A stretch of 57,500 bases of DNA from Glandiceps talaboti (taxonomy: Eukaryota; Hemichordata; Enteropneusta; Spengelidae), in assembly GCF_964340395.1 (NCBI RefSeq), contig NC_135559.1:4052501-4110000 (forward strand), given 5' to 3'. The notes beneath the pieces are model-generated. The model was not told the origin of the DNA and did not search any database. It saw only the letters and a list, made by a program, of their open reading frames with translations. Of this stretch, positions 1-12,384 are shown piece after piece (positions within the stretch are counted from its first letter, which is position 1; the number at the start of each line of letters is the position of its first letter). The position numbers and the translations under genes are program-made.

Positions 1-488
1 AACCTGCAGCGATGTTGAATAAAACGTGTGTATACTATATAATGTATATTTCTCATCAGGATCGATTTCGAAATGCTATGATATTGAAGATTTTATTAAT
101 TTGAATAATCCATGTTTATCTATTTTTTTTCTAAAACACCAGCATTGTGTTATGTAGCGCTGAGGCTCATTCGAAGACGTATGCAAATGCGAAACACGTG
201 TATTTTGCATATTGCCTTTTAACACAATCCTTGTCATCGGAAGCAAAGATTGACTAACTATGTGCAAGTGCTTGTGTTAAATTGAAAATAAATTATATTT
301 GTTTCTTGTTGTTATGTTTTATTTATGAGTTTTAAAAAGTTTTATGTGGGAAGATATGTACTGTAGATTCCGCGCGTGGTCAAATCGTCTGCTACCTTTT
401 CCTTGCTGTATGCGCACGCTTCAGATACCTCGAGTAGATGGAAGGCGGCATTTACAGCATGGTGCTCACATCATGCGCTGTTTCCTAG
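1..488. other. Window edge, no gene recognised
   Basis: AT-rich sequence without a recognisable coding exon. The part from about 350 to 488 is more GC-rich and is open in one plus frame, but no protein family could be recognised; it leads into the possible exon at 489. Confidence 0.3.
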
Positions 489-874
489 GAGTTGACGACA
501 GTTTTCGACTTTACAATAAAGAAACCAGTCTTCATGGAGGGCGACGTCTACCTTTGCCATGTAAGAATGTTGACCTTTGACCTTTGACAAAGGTCAATCA
601 TTTGCTGATGGAAAAATGAGTATGTTGAAGTGGATCTCTAAAACGGGCCATCAGATTGCATGCAGATTTCTGTTTTCAATCTTTTCAGGCAATGACTTGA
701 ACCTCGGTCACCATAGCAACTTGTACTTGATTGACGTTTTGTTGACAGTTAATTTCGTCCTGAGCCGAGATCATGTTCCGAGCAATCCCCCTAAATACCC
801 AAGACATGTTATCTCTGTCGCATATTGAGATTGATGACTTGGGCAAGTTGCTTGCAGCTTCCTTCAAGAACTGA
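489..874 (+). other. Possible coding remnants (two plus-strand exon-like pieces)
   Basis: Two pieces look like exons. The first, 489-560, follows a pyrimidine-rich acceptor (ttcctag) and ends at a good donor (gtaagaat). It is open for 24 codons and reads ELTTVFDFTIKKPVFMEGDV followed by YLCH. The second, 773-874, is a short open frame starting MFRAIPLNTQDMLSLSHIEI and ending in TGA after 33 residues, with coding-like codon use. Between and over them other frames are also open, including a minus-strand one (about 685-893), so the strand is not certain. No family was recognised. It could be the 3' end of a gene lying left of the window, a decayed pseudogene or a fragment of a transposon. Confidence 0.2.
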
Positions 875-1427
875 TGGATTCCAATACTATTCAGAGCTAA
901 TTAAAGGGAAAGACGTTGATTTCCTTGACAAAATTTCCAACACTGATCGAAATGCATTTTTATTTTACTAGAAGAATCTTTGATATCCTATGGCACTGCA
1001 CTGTCATTACAAAGCACAAAACTGATTTTATATCCACAGAGGTTGCTAAAGTTCAATGACATGTGTTGCTTTGATTGAGAAAAACACGGTTTGTGACAGA
1101 AACATGGCTTTGAAGTACTGAATGCCAACATTCAATAGCATAATGGGATCACAGTTATTAGTGGGTAAGGATTTACTGAAAATTGTCAATTTTACTGTAC
1201 ATCACCGTTACCATGACAACTATTCATGCATAAAGGGGTCAATTGGAACACGGATTGTATTCGTTCTATTCATTGCTCGGACGTTTAGAACATGTACAGC
1301 TGAAAAATACAATACTAATACCCAATCAGGGACCCCCCCCCCCACCCATTCCCGTCTTTTTCACCTCCCCTCTCTCTCCCGTCTTTCTTTTCCTCGCTCC
1401 CTGTAGTTATTTCCGTTTAATAAATCC
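875..1427. other. Non-coding stretch, nothing recognised
   Basis: No supported exon. A short poly-C run (about 1329-1340) and a CT-rich stretch precede the microsatellite that begins at about 1430. Confidence 0.4.
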
Positions 1428-1429
1428 AG

Positions 1430-1492
1430 TTGTCTGTCTGTCTGTCTGCCTGCTTGTCTGCTTGTCTGTCTGTCTGTCTGCCTGCTTGTCTG

Positions 1493-1524
<32 letters not shown>

Positions 1525-1612
1525 CCTGCTTGTCTGCTTGTCTGTCTGTCTGTCTGTCTGCCTGCTTGTCTGCTTGTCTGTCTGTCTGTCTGTCTGTCTG
1601 CCTGCTTGTCTG

Positions 1613-1644
<32 letters not shown>

Positions 1645-1656
1645 CCTGCTTGTCTG

Positions 1657-1691
<35 letters not shown>

Positions 1692-1700
1692 GCCTGCCTG

Positions 1701-1770
<70 letters not shown>
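1430..1770. repeat. TGTC tetranucleotide microsatellite with higher-order pattern
   Basis: About 340 bp of (TGTC)n. It is punctuated by the variant block TGCCTGCTTGTCTGCTTG, which recurs near 1449, 1481, 1525, 1561, 1601 and 1645, with a related block near 1693, at irregular 32-48 bp spacing. The long open frames here (poly Leu-Ser-Val-Cys on plus, Arg-Gln-Thr-Asp on minus) are artefacts of the repeat. Confidence 0.95.
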
Positions 1771-2295
1771 AGTCTATTTGCCTGTCTGCATATTTTTATC
1801 TGTCTTGTACGTCCACCTGTCTTTCTCTCACGCAATCCCTTCCCTCTCTATATCCTGTCTTTTCTTCATCTAACTCTCCTTATATCGGTGATGGTTGACA
1901 CCTTAGCATTGAAATACCATTATAGTGACACCACATATCGTATGTCTTTCACATCCACATTACATACAAATGTACGAAAACACTATGGAACTGCATATAA
2001 GCCGATAGAACAAATATTACACAGATTTGTGTTACTTACCTACAGGATTTAGATTTTTCAAGGACAATGCTAGACAAATATAAGTGAAGCCAAACAATCC
2101 CAAAACCCAACAAAAATGTTATATTGTTGTCACTAAATGCCTTCAAGAAAAAGAAAATCGTGTAAAAGGGATAGTAGTCACAGACCACTTAATTTTCACA
2201 TGCTTCGGTTTCCAGTGCGTTCAGGATGTTTTAGTCACGTTTGCAATGGTTTAATTCCAGTAGGACCATTGTTACTAACACGTACATGTACGTAC
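1771..2295. other. Non-coding, or intron of the minus-strand gene at 2296
   Basis: No exon recognised. If the minus-strand exon at 2296-2411 is real, this stretch is part of its first downstream intron, and the next exon lies to the left, possibly outside the window. Confidence 0.35.
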
Positions 2296-2411
2296 CTTGG
2301 TTTGATGTCCCTGTATGTGGGAGGCGTCGTCAAAGTTCTTGATCTAGAATATAATGCTAAAAAGGCTATAGCGCACAACAAGAAGAAAAAGCCGGACAGC
2401 TTTTTCGCCAT
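2296..2411 (-). CDS. First coding exon of a signal-anchor membrane protein (partial)
   Basis: I do not recognise the protein. On the minus strand an acceptor (cacgctgtag) opens an exon at 2529, and an ATG at 2411 sits in a strong Kozak context (GAAGATGG). The exon ends at 2296 before a donor (gtacgt). It encodes 38 codons plus two bases. The peptide starts MAKKLSG, followed by a hydrophobic run (FFFLLCAIAFLAL, residues 8-20) and then a basic, polar stretch (YSRSRTL). This is the layout of a short cytoplasmic tail, one transmembrane anchor and a luminal stem, as in type II Golgi enzymes, but a cleaved signal peptide fits as well. The rest of the protein was not found in the window. The open frame upstream of the ATG has no ATG of its own. 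Confidence 0.45.
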
Positions 2412-2529
2412 CTTCAAAACAATCTCCCTTTCATTCAACAACTGTTTGTCTTCTTTAGCTGGTTTCACCCACCGTATCTCCTGTACGGTCGTGTTTGCCA
2501 ACCCGGTCCAGATGGCAAAGCGCGCTTGA

Positions 2530-4562
2530 CTACAGCGTGAAGGCTGAGATGGCGTATCAGGCTAGAATACCGTTCTACTGTTCAGGTTCACGCAACACTT
2601 AAGTACATTTTGTGTTTGTTCCTTAATAGAAGCGCTCTCACACACTTAAAGTCACAGACTCGATTTTCACGGCTTCTCCTTTGTGACAGACGGCACTCTA
2701 AGCTTACTGTACAGATAGAAAACGCCTTCAAATGTTCCACAATGACACACTGCAAATACCAATGGGACACACTCACACAGTAGCTGAGCAAACTGTGTAT
2801 CGACGTTGGTGTCAACAGAGGATCGCTTTTACATTCAAATTCTGCTCTTCACATACCTAAGTGTTCTATTTGACTCCGGACGAATACGTACTACGAAAAT
2901 CCATTGCTCATTGACGACTTGTATATATGTAGTTCAGCTCAAAACATGACCACGAAGAAATAAACCTGAAAAATACATAGAAATGCTGTTGAACTTGATT
3001 TGTTACAGCCTCTAGAATTCGTCTCGGATGAGTTCACAACAACTTTGAGTCAAAACAGGCAGAAATGTAATACTTGGTCGATATATATATATGTATATGG
3101 CTTGCCCTTACTTCTGATAAGCTCGAGTGTAAGACAAGTGACATGAACACCTCGGTGATAAACGGGGAAACTGAAATATCTTTCGTCTGTAAATCTTAGA
3201 CGAACTTTCAGTAAATTCCTGATTCGTGCTGGTCTTCAACAGCGTCTCATGGGTTGTCCCTGGTTGTTTATCAGAAATCCAAGGCGCGAAGCGAAAACTG
3301 ATAGTTTCTACGTTTACTTCTAGTGAGCGGTTGGCGAATTGACGCTGTGCGGACGCTATTCACAAGACAAGTGGGCTCGTCAATCCTAACGTTCAACAAA
3401 ATTCGGTGTCTGTATTCTCTTTTCCGAAATTGATATATGAATAAATGCAGCTATTAAAACCAGACTTCCGTCAGAAGCAGTCGCCAGTGTTTGTTATTTG
3501 CGCGATCTCTTGACCCCAAAATTGACATTAACTCTATATTATAACAGAAAAGAAAGTTGTATTTGATAGCATTACATGATGGTTAATTATGTTCACTTTA
3601 ACAAATGGCAGGCTAGGTAGCTTTTAAGGAACGCCTATGTTTGGTAAGAATGACACAGACTGAGTTATAAATGGAAAACTACGCAGCTTCTTTTTTTTTT
3701 TACAATTCTTAGGTTAGGTAAGAAATGATGGCATATATGGTAACGCGATGTGTATTTTATTGTTGTTTTTTTTGAAAACGGCCTATAAGTTATGAACACA
3801 TGTAAGAAGAACAGGCGTCTAGAATATTTCAATAATCATCAGGCATAGAGTACCTGACTTTCAATGAGCTCGATGGTTAATTTGGTTTTTTAGCTTTTTT
3901 GTTTTACTTTTCAATGAAACATATTATAACATTGACACCCAGTGCGTTTTTTTTTTTTTACCTCGGATCTATATTCGGAAGTTCACAAAACACAAAACAG
4001 ATAGAGGAAGGCGATAAGTAAGAAAAGTCATTATTTAACCGGGGATAGAAAGCGTATAGAGTCCATATGTGTAGGGTGTGTTGGTAAAGTTTGTGCAAAG
4101 GCTCTGTAAGTGTAGTGAATACGAAACAAAGTTCCACCTTTGACTCAATTTACCCACGACGATATCTCCGGGGGGGGGGGTTGTTGTCAATCAAATGTGG
4201 CACATTGTCACATACTACCCCTGGACAAAAATGATGGTCAGGTAGGGAAGCAGTTGTGGTAATAAAGGGTTAACAGTGGACAAAGTCGACTCTCCGTATT
4301 AACCTAGGTACATTCTTTGCCATGCTTAAGAATACTGCTGCACTATGAGACGGGTGTGGGTAGGGGAGAGAGGCGGTGTGTTATAAGTTTCCAATCAATA
4401 CTACTGTATAATTTTTTCCTGTAACATTTGTCAAAACTCTCTGACAGTGTAGTTTTATGTTATGCATGATACGATCAGGATTTTGATGCGAAATTATATC
4501 AAAGTGGTCGCGTTAAATATTCATTTATTTACACTGAAATATTACTCCCCATTTTTTTCTAA
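2530..4562. other. Upstream and intergenic region, no gene seen
   Basis: This would contain the 5' UTR, first intron and promoter of the minus-strand gene at 2296. No coding exon was recognised. Homopolymer runs of T (about 3691, 3949) and G (about 4170) are the only notable features. Confidence 0.4.
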
Positions 4563-4808
4563 ATGCAGCCAAGAAAATACGAGTCGACTAAGGGGCCTTG
4601 TCACTACGAGTCGCTAGATGAGTGGTGAAAAACTCTTAGGTCACGAGTGTTTTCGGGCTGAATGGAGGAAAACATTGGGAAATATTAATAATGAACACAA
4701 AATAATGGCGATTTTGACTTTTACGACTTTTCGACTACAGTATTTCGAGCACCATAGAATAAGTGACGTAGACACGACCGTGACCAGGGCATATGAATTC
4801 ATATTTTC
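4563..4808 (+). mobile_element. Dispersed repeat family A, copy 1 (no amplified array)
   Basis: This copy shares both ends with the copies at 22113-22356 (minus) and 53471-54254 (plus). The left end resembles GCCAAGGAAAATACGAGT, then AAGGGGCCTTGTCACTA and GAGTCGCTAGA. The right end reads CCAGGGYATAWRWATTCATATTT-like. The middle contains AATAATGGCGATTT, which is also in copy 3. Only one degenerate minisatellite unit (gtgacgtagacacgac) lies before the right end. No transposase or reverse transcriptase is encoded, so it is non-autonomous. The class is unknown. Confidence 0.7.
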
Positions 4809-5597
4809 TGTTCAAAGGCAATAACTTGGCAGGTACATTGTATAATGACAATTATTTCCAAATCGTTAAAATACGACATTGTTATACTCGCCATTCACCT
4901 AGGTTCTCTTGCAAGATGAAACGATTTGTGTTGACATGCGCAGTTTATATTTATAGATCGGGACGAATTATCCTCGTATTAGTTTAACAAGCGAAGTTTA
5001 TCACGAAAAAAAAATCTGAGGTGACGATTAACTCAGAAAGTCTCGACCCAGTCGATGGTGCCGTATCTCTCTTTTAAATCGTGCACAATTTCTGCTCCAT
5101 TATCAGATCGATATACTCTCTCAACAAACATGTTATGCCATACAAAGACACGTCTAGATATCATATTCATATTATTTCCCGCGCCCACACAGGCAGACGA
5201 ACACAGAGAACTGTTTGTTGCCTCGAGCTAGACCGGCGACACAACCAAGGTACAATAACTTTATGGAATTCTGTGAACGATGTCAAATTTATCAGTGTCT
5301 ATGATTTCACATAACTTCATTTTCGTTTTCATTACGTGTTTCTTCAAGATGTTTGAACATGAGCGGCTCCTATTACATTTTTTTCGGGTGAAATCATGTA
5401 TAGTTTATTTGTCGCCATTGTTAGTCAAACGAATAATTCCCCCTTTTGACAAAATTGATCATAGAAATGGTGTTGGCTCGTTTTCCTATCGCTATATCTA
5501 TTTGTAGTTGCTCAAAGGCGTATTCATTTCGTATCCATTTGATGTACTTTTTGTCATCTTCAATTAGTGTATTCTATCTAAAGCCTACTTCTAATAT
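4809..5597. other. Intergenic, nothing recognised
   Basis: Short open frames of 60-80 codons occur, but none has splice context, a hydrophobic pattern or a familiar motif. Confidence 0.4.
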
Positions 5598-5745
5598 CTC
5601 ATAGAATGTGATGTGATGTGATGTGATGTGATGTGATGTAATATGATGTGATGTGATGTGATGTAATGCAACGTTATGTGGTGCAATGTGATATATCATA
5701 TAATGCATAATGTGATGTCATGTCATGTTATGCGATGGCGTATGT
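5598..5745. repeat. GATGT pentanucleotide tract
   Basis: Imperfect repeats of (GATGT)n, visible as atgtgatgtgatgtg, which decay towards the right. Confidence 0.9.
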
Positions 5746-5975
5746 CGAACTAATATAGTATAGCTTAAAGTGTAAAGTCCAAATTGTAAGTGAAGTTACA
5801 GTCTGAGAATTGTTAAAGTATTTTAACATGTTGTGGAGTACATCTCAGTTCAAATCAGTGCAGGACAACGTGCGGTACTTTAAACGAAAGATACTTTGTA
5901 ATATATTTCAGTGTATTATTTTGAAGTGTGGTGAAATGTACTGCAATAAGTATAAAGTTGTGTTGTATATTGTAT

Positions 5976-6420
5976 GTGTGGTGTGGTGTGGTGTGGTGTG
6001 GTGTGGGGGTGGTGTGGTGTGGTGTGGCTTGGCGTGCTGTGGTGTGCTGTGCTGTGCTGTGGCGTGGCGCAGCGTGGCGTGGTGTGCTGTGGTGTGTGGC
6101 GTGGTGTGGTGTAGTGTAGTGCATGACAGTATAATATAATATAATGCATGACGCTGTAGTGGAGTGTAGTGTAGTGTAGTGTAGTGTAGTGTAGTGTAGT
6201 GTAGTGAAGTACAGCGCAGTGCAGTAGTGTAGTGTAGTGTAGTGTAGTGTAGTGTAGTGTATTGTAGTGTAGTGTAGTGTAGTGTAGTGCAGTGCAGTGC
6301 AGTGCAGTGTAGAGCAGTATAGGGTAGCGTAGTGTAGTGTAGTGTAGTGTAGTGTAGTGAGTTGTATTGTATTGTATACAATTGTAGTGCAGTGTAGTAA
6401 AGTGTATTGTAGTGTACTAC
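5976..6420. repeat. GTGGT / GTAGT pentanucleotide tract
   Basis: About 150 bp of (GTGGT)n-like units with GCTGT and GCGTG variants, then about 260 bp of (GTAGT)n. The open frames here (Tyr-Thr-Leu-His and Trp-Cys-Gly-Val-Val) are repeat artefacts. The same GTAGT unit builds the tract at 25795. Confidence 0.95.
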
Positions 6421-8052
6421 ATCATATATGGTAATGTAGAGAAGTGCAATGTTGACGTGAATATTGTAGAAAAAATTGAAAAATTTGCCTTTTGTCGTGT
6501 CTTTTCTAAAGCCTTGTTAGTAAATAGCACGGACTACAAAATGTCCACACATTTAGACTTGAAATGGCCCAAACACAATACAAGTGGATAGCACGACTGT
6601 CCAATAGTGTTTGGGTCACGATTATCATGGTGATGTATAGGACTTGACAGGCCAAGATGAGCTGCGTTATTAAGTTATAGTATAGAACTATACTCGACGG
6701 TATTAACCCTAACCATTAGTCAGGATGAACACATATGATAACCAAATGGTCTTTGTATTGCCCCCAGGGCTGAATTTCCGTTGTTAATTCTTTTTCTTGA
6801 GTGAACACTCAGCTTATCAATTACTAATGGAGTTTATCACGTGACCATGAAAAGGCAAGACTGATCCGACTCGACCTTTGATCTCGGTCTTCTTTAATAT
6901 GCATCGAGTGTGAAATTTTATATCAAAATATTGACCCTAACTACCAGAACTATTTTCATAAAATAATAGAGAGTAATTTTGCTGCCGGCGGGGGACTCGA
7001 TCGGTATCGCGCCGAGCCTGGTATGTTTTCATATTTTGCACATAACTGGTGAAAGCAGATACGATGCTGATAGTCGACGCTCTGGTTGCAATGTATGGAT
7101 GTCACTTATTTCAATTAAGCTCTGTAGATTAAAGCACCTTCCCACCAACTCTACTGCATCTCTCTGTAATATTTAGTAAATCTCTGATATATCATTGGTT
7201 TGAATCACAATCCTTTGTTTTTCTTCAACAATATCAACATTTTGGTGTATAAATTTCCTTTTTTAACATGTGACCAAATACATTTCAAGTAAATTTATAT
7301 CTGAATATGCAATTAAAAATATAACTTAAGCCTGCGATTAGAATATATGGCTGGGGCCCTTGGAGAAATGGGGGAGGAGACATAACAAAATTGGGGGTTG
7401 ATGAGGGAGGACCTCAAACAATTTTGAAGCTCAAAAGGGTGGGCTGCAGCTGTGAGGGGAGGGGGGTTGTATGTGTAATGACGGAGACACAGATAGATGT
7501 AGATATAACACCGAGGAGTGAGATTGACTCTTTGCGAAAAAAAACCCTTGAGAAGCAGTCGTTTACATTGTATATTTGACGCTGCCAAGGTAAAGGACTC
7601 GGAATAGAATTATTGAAAATACCACTTTTCGTCGCACATATATATGACGATCCTCGTGTAAGGAAAACGCGATATCACTTTTTACAATGTCTTTAGGATG
7701 TTTAATTTTCATGGATCATTTCGTTGATGACAATTGACGATTACCATTTTTGTGTCATGGATTTATTTCCAGTTTAACACCATCCATTGTTTGCCATCAG
7801 AATTCAGGTATGGCCTTAAATTTACAACCAAACAAGTTTCACTATACAATAGAAGCCAGTTGACCTGACAAAGAACGTCTTGTGCACTAGTCGTCTGACG
7901 AGAGTTTTCATCTGTTTCAAGAAATGTTAAATACTGTAACATGGCATCCTCTGGTGCGACAAAAACTTACCAGCATTGCTACATTTCCTTTGCATGGTCT
8001 ACTTCTCGGCCACGTTACGTTGGTTCACACTCTTAACAACTCAAAATGTAAT
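6421..8052. other. Intergenic, nothing recognised
   Basis: No supported coding exon and no RNA gene seen. A polypurine-rich stretch lies near 7350-7460. Confidence 0.4.
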
Positions 8053-8340
8053 GGAACTAGACGATAAATGTAGCAATGTTAAGATTTTTGTAGAACCAGA
8101 CGATAAAATGTAGCAATGTGAATAAAATTTTTGTTGAGCCAGAGGATAAAATGTAGCAATGTTAGTAAGATTTTGTGGCACCAGACTATACAATGTAGTT
8201 GAGCCAGAGGATAAAATGTAGCAATGTTAGTTAGATTTTGTGGCACCAGACAATAAAATGTAACAATGTTTGTAACATTTTTGTCGAGCCAAAAGATAAA
8301 ATGTAGCAATATCAGTAAGATTTTTTGAGGAACCAGACAA
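8053..8340. repeat. Tandem repeat, unit about 50 bp, about six diverged copies
   Basis: The unit contains GAGCCAGAGGATAAAATGTA followed by GCAATGTTAGTAAGATTTT and GTGGCACCA. Copies vary in length and sequence, so the array is old or not homogenised. Confidence 0.85.
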
Positions 8341-10423
8341 CTCTAATTCAGGTTAACTGGATTCTGTTACATTGTGATTTTTTGGTGTATGAAAAGTGTT
8401 AAACTCTTTTAGGTGAGTAGTAGAACATCAATGGCGAATCAGTGTGAGAAAGTTTTGTCGGATCATACGCCGTCCACGTTGTCCATATGTTGTTATTGAC
8501 TTTCTTTTTTCTGTTCTTTTCTTACGTAAACAAACATAGCAAGCTGAAGCATCGGGTTAGGGTAAAATATACACTCCTTTCAAATTCCGCGAGTTTATAC
8601 ACATTATAATCGTAACTTATTTCAGTTTAGTACTAGGTTGTGACCCGTTTTACATGACGATAGAGAGGGCATATATTTGACAATCTTAATGTATTTTTTG
8701 ATCAGTAAGGCAGATTAGTTTTTCAAATTGAAGAATTCAGCCTGGCATCCGATGATTCAAAATTCCCCGAAGAACAGTATACAACATACTTGAGAGAAGA
8801 TATCCGTCTTGTGTCAGTCGTCGCTCGGATATTGCGAAGTCCACGTTAATTCACTGTGAGATATAAATAATGTTGACCCCCGGGGATATAAATTACACTG
8901 ACGCCCGGGAGTTAAATTGTGCTGACATCCGGGAGATGAAAGATTGGGGATGACTTACAAACCTAAAGATGCAAGTAATGTACAGCATAACAGGGAAAAT
9001 GGATTTTGACCCTGTGGGAATCATACACTTTCCGGCCTTCATGGTGCGTTAGTTAGACACTTCCTCTGATTCTGAGCATGCTTATTTGACACTGGTCCAA
9101 ACGATAGCGTGACTAACAGATGAATGTATGAACCGTGCATAGAAGTGTATAGTGTACTTATAAACCCTGTAGTGCACACTACAGGTATCAGATTTAACAT
9201 CATCAATTAAGAAATAACCATGGCAATGAATGAAGGGATTAGAAAAACGTAGGATCTAGTGTAAGAGGAACTAGTGATGGATAAATGATGCTATCAAATG
9301 ATGAGATATACTGATAATTTGCAAGCCATCCGAGGCGGTCGCCAAATCCGATGGGTACTATTTCTTATTACTTGCTCACATACGCTAACCAAAGTTTCTT
9401 TCTGTGTGATCTCCAAACACTGAAATATCATATAACAGTTAGAATGCCATGGTTCATAATTTCTTTTAAAATCGAAAATATTACTGTATTTGGCAAGAGA
9501 TCCATCGTTGTTTTCGTTTACATAGGTTACTCATAAACTGGATGTAGCAAGGGGTTATGTACAAACGTAAACAATGATGAATCTCCCAGTCTATTCGCAA
9601 GGGTCATACAAGTAAAATAAAGTTAATTTGAGATTTTCGGGAGGATTTCACATATTAAGATGTATAGCTTGAAATATTGTATTGTTTTGACAGACAGTAC
9701 TAAAACATAGAATAGCATCATTTGAACCGTTAACTTACCAAAAGCGAAAATCGATCCTTCTCTCTATGGCACGTAGCATGCGTGAGTGGTAACTTCTGTG
9801 TTCATCGTCAGTGGCAACATAGAATGCAAACTGACTTGAAGACACACAGTAGCGATTGCTTTAGGATTCGTCTGTGTTCATTAGCCCCCTGCTAACATCT
9901 CTTACACGACAAATTCATTCTGCATATACTGCGCCCTGCTGTTTCTAATATTATACAAAGTTCTAGATTTTCCTAGAGGCGTCTACATCAAAAGCGTGCC
10001 CTCTGTCGCCGCTGTAATTATATCCTAGCTAGGCGCTAGGCGCTACTGCATAGTCAGAATCGATTCGATTTGAGTTCAATTTACAATGGATAAACGATGG
10101 CGGTGAATACACGGTGGTATAAACTTGTGATGAATACCTTGAAGGGGTTCGGTTGAAATTTTAATATCAAAATGTATGTACATGTACTCATACAGCTTAG
10201 TTTTCTATTTAGCTGATGGATTATGAGTAATATCTTTACCGTGAGATGCGGGCAGTTTGACAGATTTCCTTTTTACCCAGAATGCAATTTTATTCATTGA
10301 ATATCGTAAGAGATTGTCGCCATCAATTTATCAATATGTATGTTATGCAGTATCAAGCCTAGGGTTACCAGATTTATACCAGATCTCATTTTAGTCTTGC
10401 AACGTACTAGTATTTAACATTTG

Positions 10424-10425
<2 letters not shown>
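8341..10425. other. Intergenic, nothing recognised
   Basis: No gene seen. At about 8865-8940 there are three diverged copies of a roughly 30-bp unit (atataaat...gacgcccgggag). Confidence 0.4.
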
Positions 10426-10455
<30 letters not shown>

Positions 10456-10507
10456 TGTATGTATGTATGTATGTATGTATGTATGTATGTATGTATGTAT
10501 GTATGTA

Positions 10508-10542
<35 letters not shown>

Positions 10543-10623
10543 ATGTATGTATGTATGTATGTATGTATGTATGTATGTATGTATGGATGGATGGATGGAT
10601 GGATGGATGGATGGATGGATGTA

Positions 10624-10654
<31 letters not shown>

Positions 10655-10735
10655 ATGCATGCATGCATGCATGTATGCATGTATGTAATAAATGTATGTA
10701 TGTAATGTATGTATGTATGTATGTATGTATGTATG

Positions 10736-10770
<35 letters not shown>

Positions 10771-10780
10771 GTGTTTGTCT

Positions 10781-10816
<36 letters not shown>
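10426..10816. repeat. Compound GTAT / GGAT / TGTC / GT microsatellite
   Basis: Blocks follow in order: (GTAT)n, (GT)n, (GTAT)n, (GGAT)n at about 10583-10620, (GT)n, (GCAT)n, (GTAT)n, (TGTC)n at about 10741-10769 and (GT)n. Open frames in it are artefacts. Confidence 0.95.
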
Positions 10817-12384
10817 ACCGTGTGTGTATCTATGTACGATACCCTTCCTTTTTTTAAATTAAAGAGAGTGGCTAAGCTGACATGTTGTCATTGGTGGCGC
10901 TTCATGATATTGTTTTTTTGTAAAAGGCCATTTCCAAAGGTAGTCTATCATTGCTAATTGTTGTCCCATGTGTTTTCTCAGTGTGATTGAAACACTACCC
11001 CTCCATGATGCAAACACAACCCCCTCCTATGAGAGCACTGTTGCTCGATGGTGTCAGAAAACAGAGTTCCTCAATTTTCGAAACCACTGTATGTTCATGA
11101 TGGGGGGGGGGTTTGAATGTAAGCAAATCAAGCATATATATTCCAAACGCCTCCTTTCCTTGGAGTCATAGTTTTAATAGCAAATGTTCAATCCAAACTG
11201 AGCATGTTCAGATGCAAAGCATTATGGTATTATTTCAAATTGTGGTCATTACCTTACCAGGGGTAATAGGAAGAATACCCCCCACCTGCAATGGTCTGGG
11301 TAACTAAGACTATAAGACATTTGGTGTCAAACAACGTGACCGATTTTTACAGTGATTGATACGTGTATTTCCCACAATGCATCGTTCAAAATGGCGAGTT
11401 TCTCCTAACTAGGTGTTAAAAGCAGTGTGAACATGGCAAAACTATAAGCCTATATTATATTCATAATGTTGTCTATCAACAATTCAAATTTGTTACCTGT
11501 GCTATATCACGTGATTTTACGATGGAACAGATATGTCATATCTTTATATTATATTATAGCCTAGTTCCTATACGATACGAGTTACCATACAAACAAGTTT
11601 CTTACTTGTCTGTGGTTACGATTGCTACGATCATCTCCACTCACTACGCCGTCTATCTAGTCAAAGTCGAACATTCTACCGTATATAATCTGGCTAAACG
11701 CAATGCTGGATGAACGGTAAACGGTGCATGTGAAGCATGTCAGTAGTAATCCATCACATATGGGTTTACTTCCTTCAGACAATTTGCTCATTAATATTCA
11801 ATTAGTACAGCTGTTTTAACTATAGCAGGATAGTCCAACCGATTTCCCACCTCCAGTCTGAAACTAAAATCACCTGGGACCATAACGTTTATATAAACGC
11901 TGTCGGGGGAGCACAGATTTCTGTACTAGAATAACGACTTTGACTAGACGCAGTGAGAGGAGATGATCGCAGTAATCGTAACTCGTATTGATTTGGAACT
12001 AGACTAATGATATTACAAAGGAAGGATTTATGTCAAATAATATGTATAATATGATGCTGATTTATCAAATGGGAATTCCTGCTAACTTGAATCAAACACG
12101 TGAATGCGGCAGGGAAAAGGAAAAATGAGCGAAACCAACAAAAATGAAATTATAAATGTAAGAAATATTACTGGCAACAGAAACTTTTAAAATTGCTGAT
12201 CCCAAACCAATAATAAGTTTACGTGTATATATTGAAAGTTTTCCGATGCAAAAATTTGGGGTTTAGAACCCAAGGGTACATTCCGAGCGTAAGTCGTTGT
12301 GGTTACCAAGCAGAGTAACTAAGTGAATAAATCTGCCTATTTAAACTTGTCCTAGAACGAATGCATTTGCTTCTTTGGCCATCT
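10817..12384. other. 3' flank of the sulfotransferase gene
   Basis: This lies downstream of the minus-strand gene ending at 12385 and should contain its 3' UTR. I found no convincing minus-strand AATAAA close to the stop. No other gene recognised. Confidence 0.4.

Noticed and set aside
1243-2052. 269-codon open frame
   Set aside because: Most of it is a translation of the TGTC microsatellite; there is no protein-like sequence outside the repeat.
2412-2501. Upstream extension of the signal-anchor exon to 2501
   Set aside because: The extension has no ATG (it would start at TTG), while the ATG at 2411 has a strong Kozak context.
5908-6381. 157-codon minus-strand frame rich in Tyr, Thr, Leu and His
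   Set aside because: It is the translation of pentanucleotide repeats.
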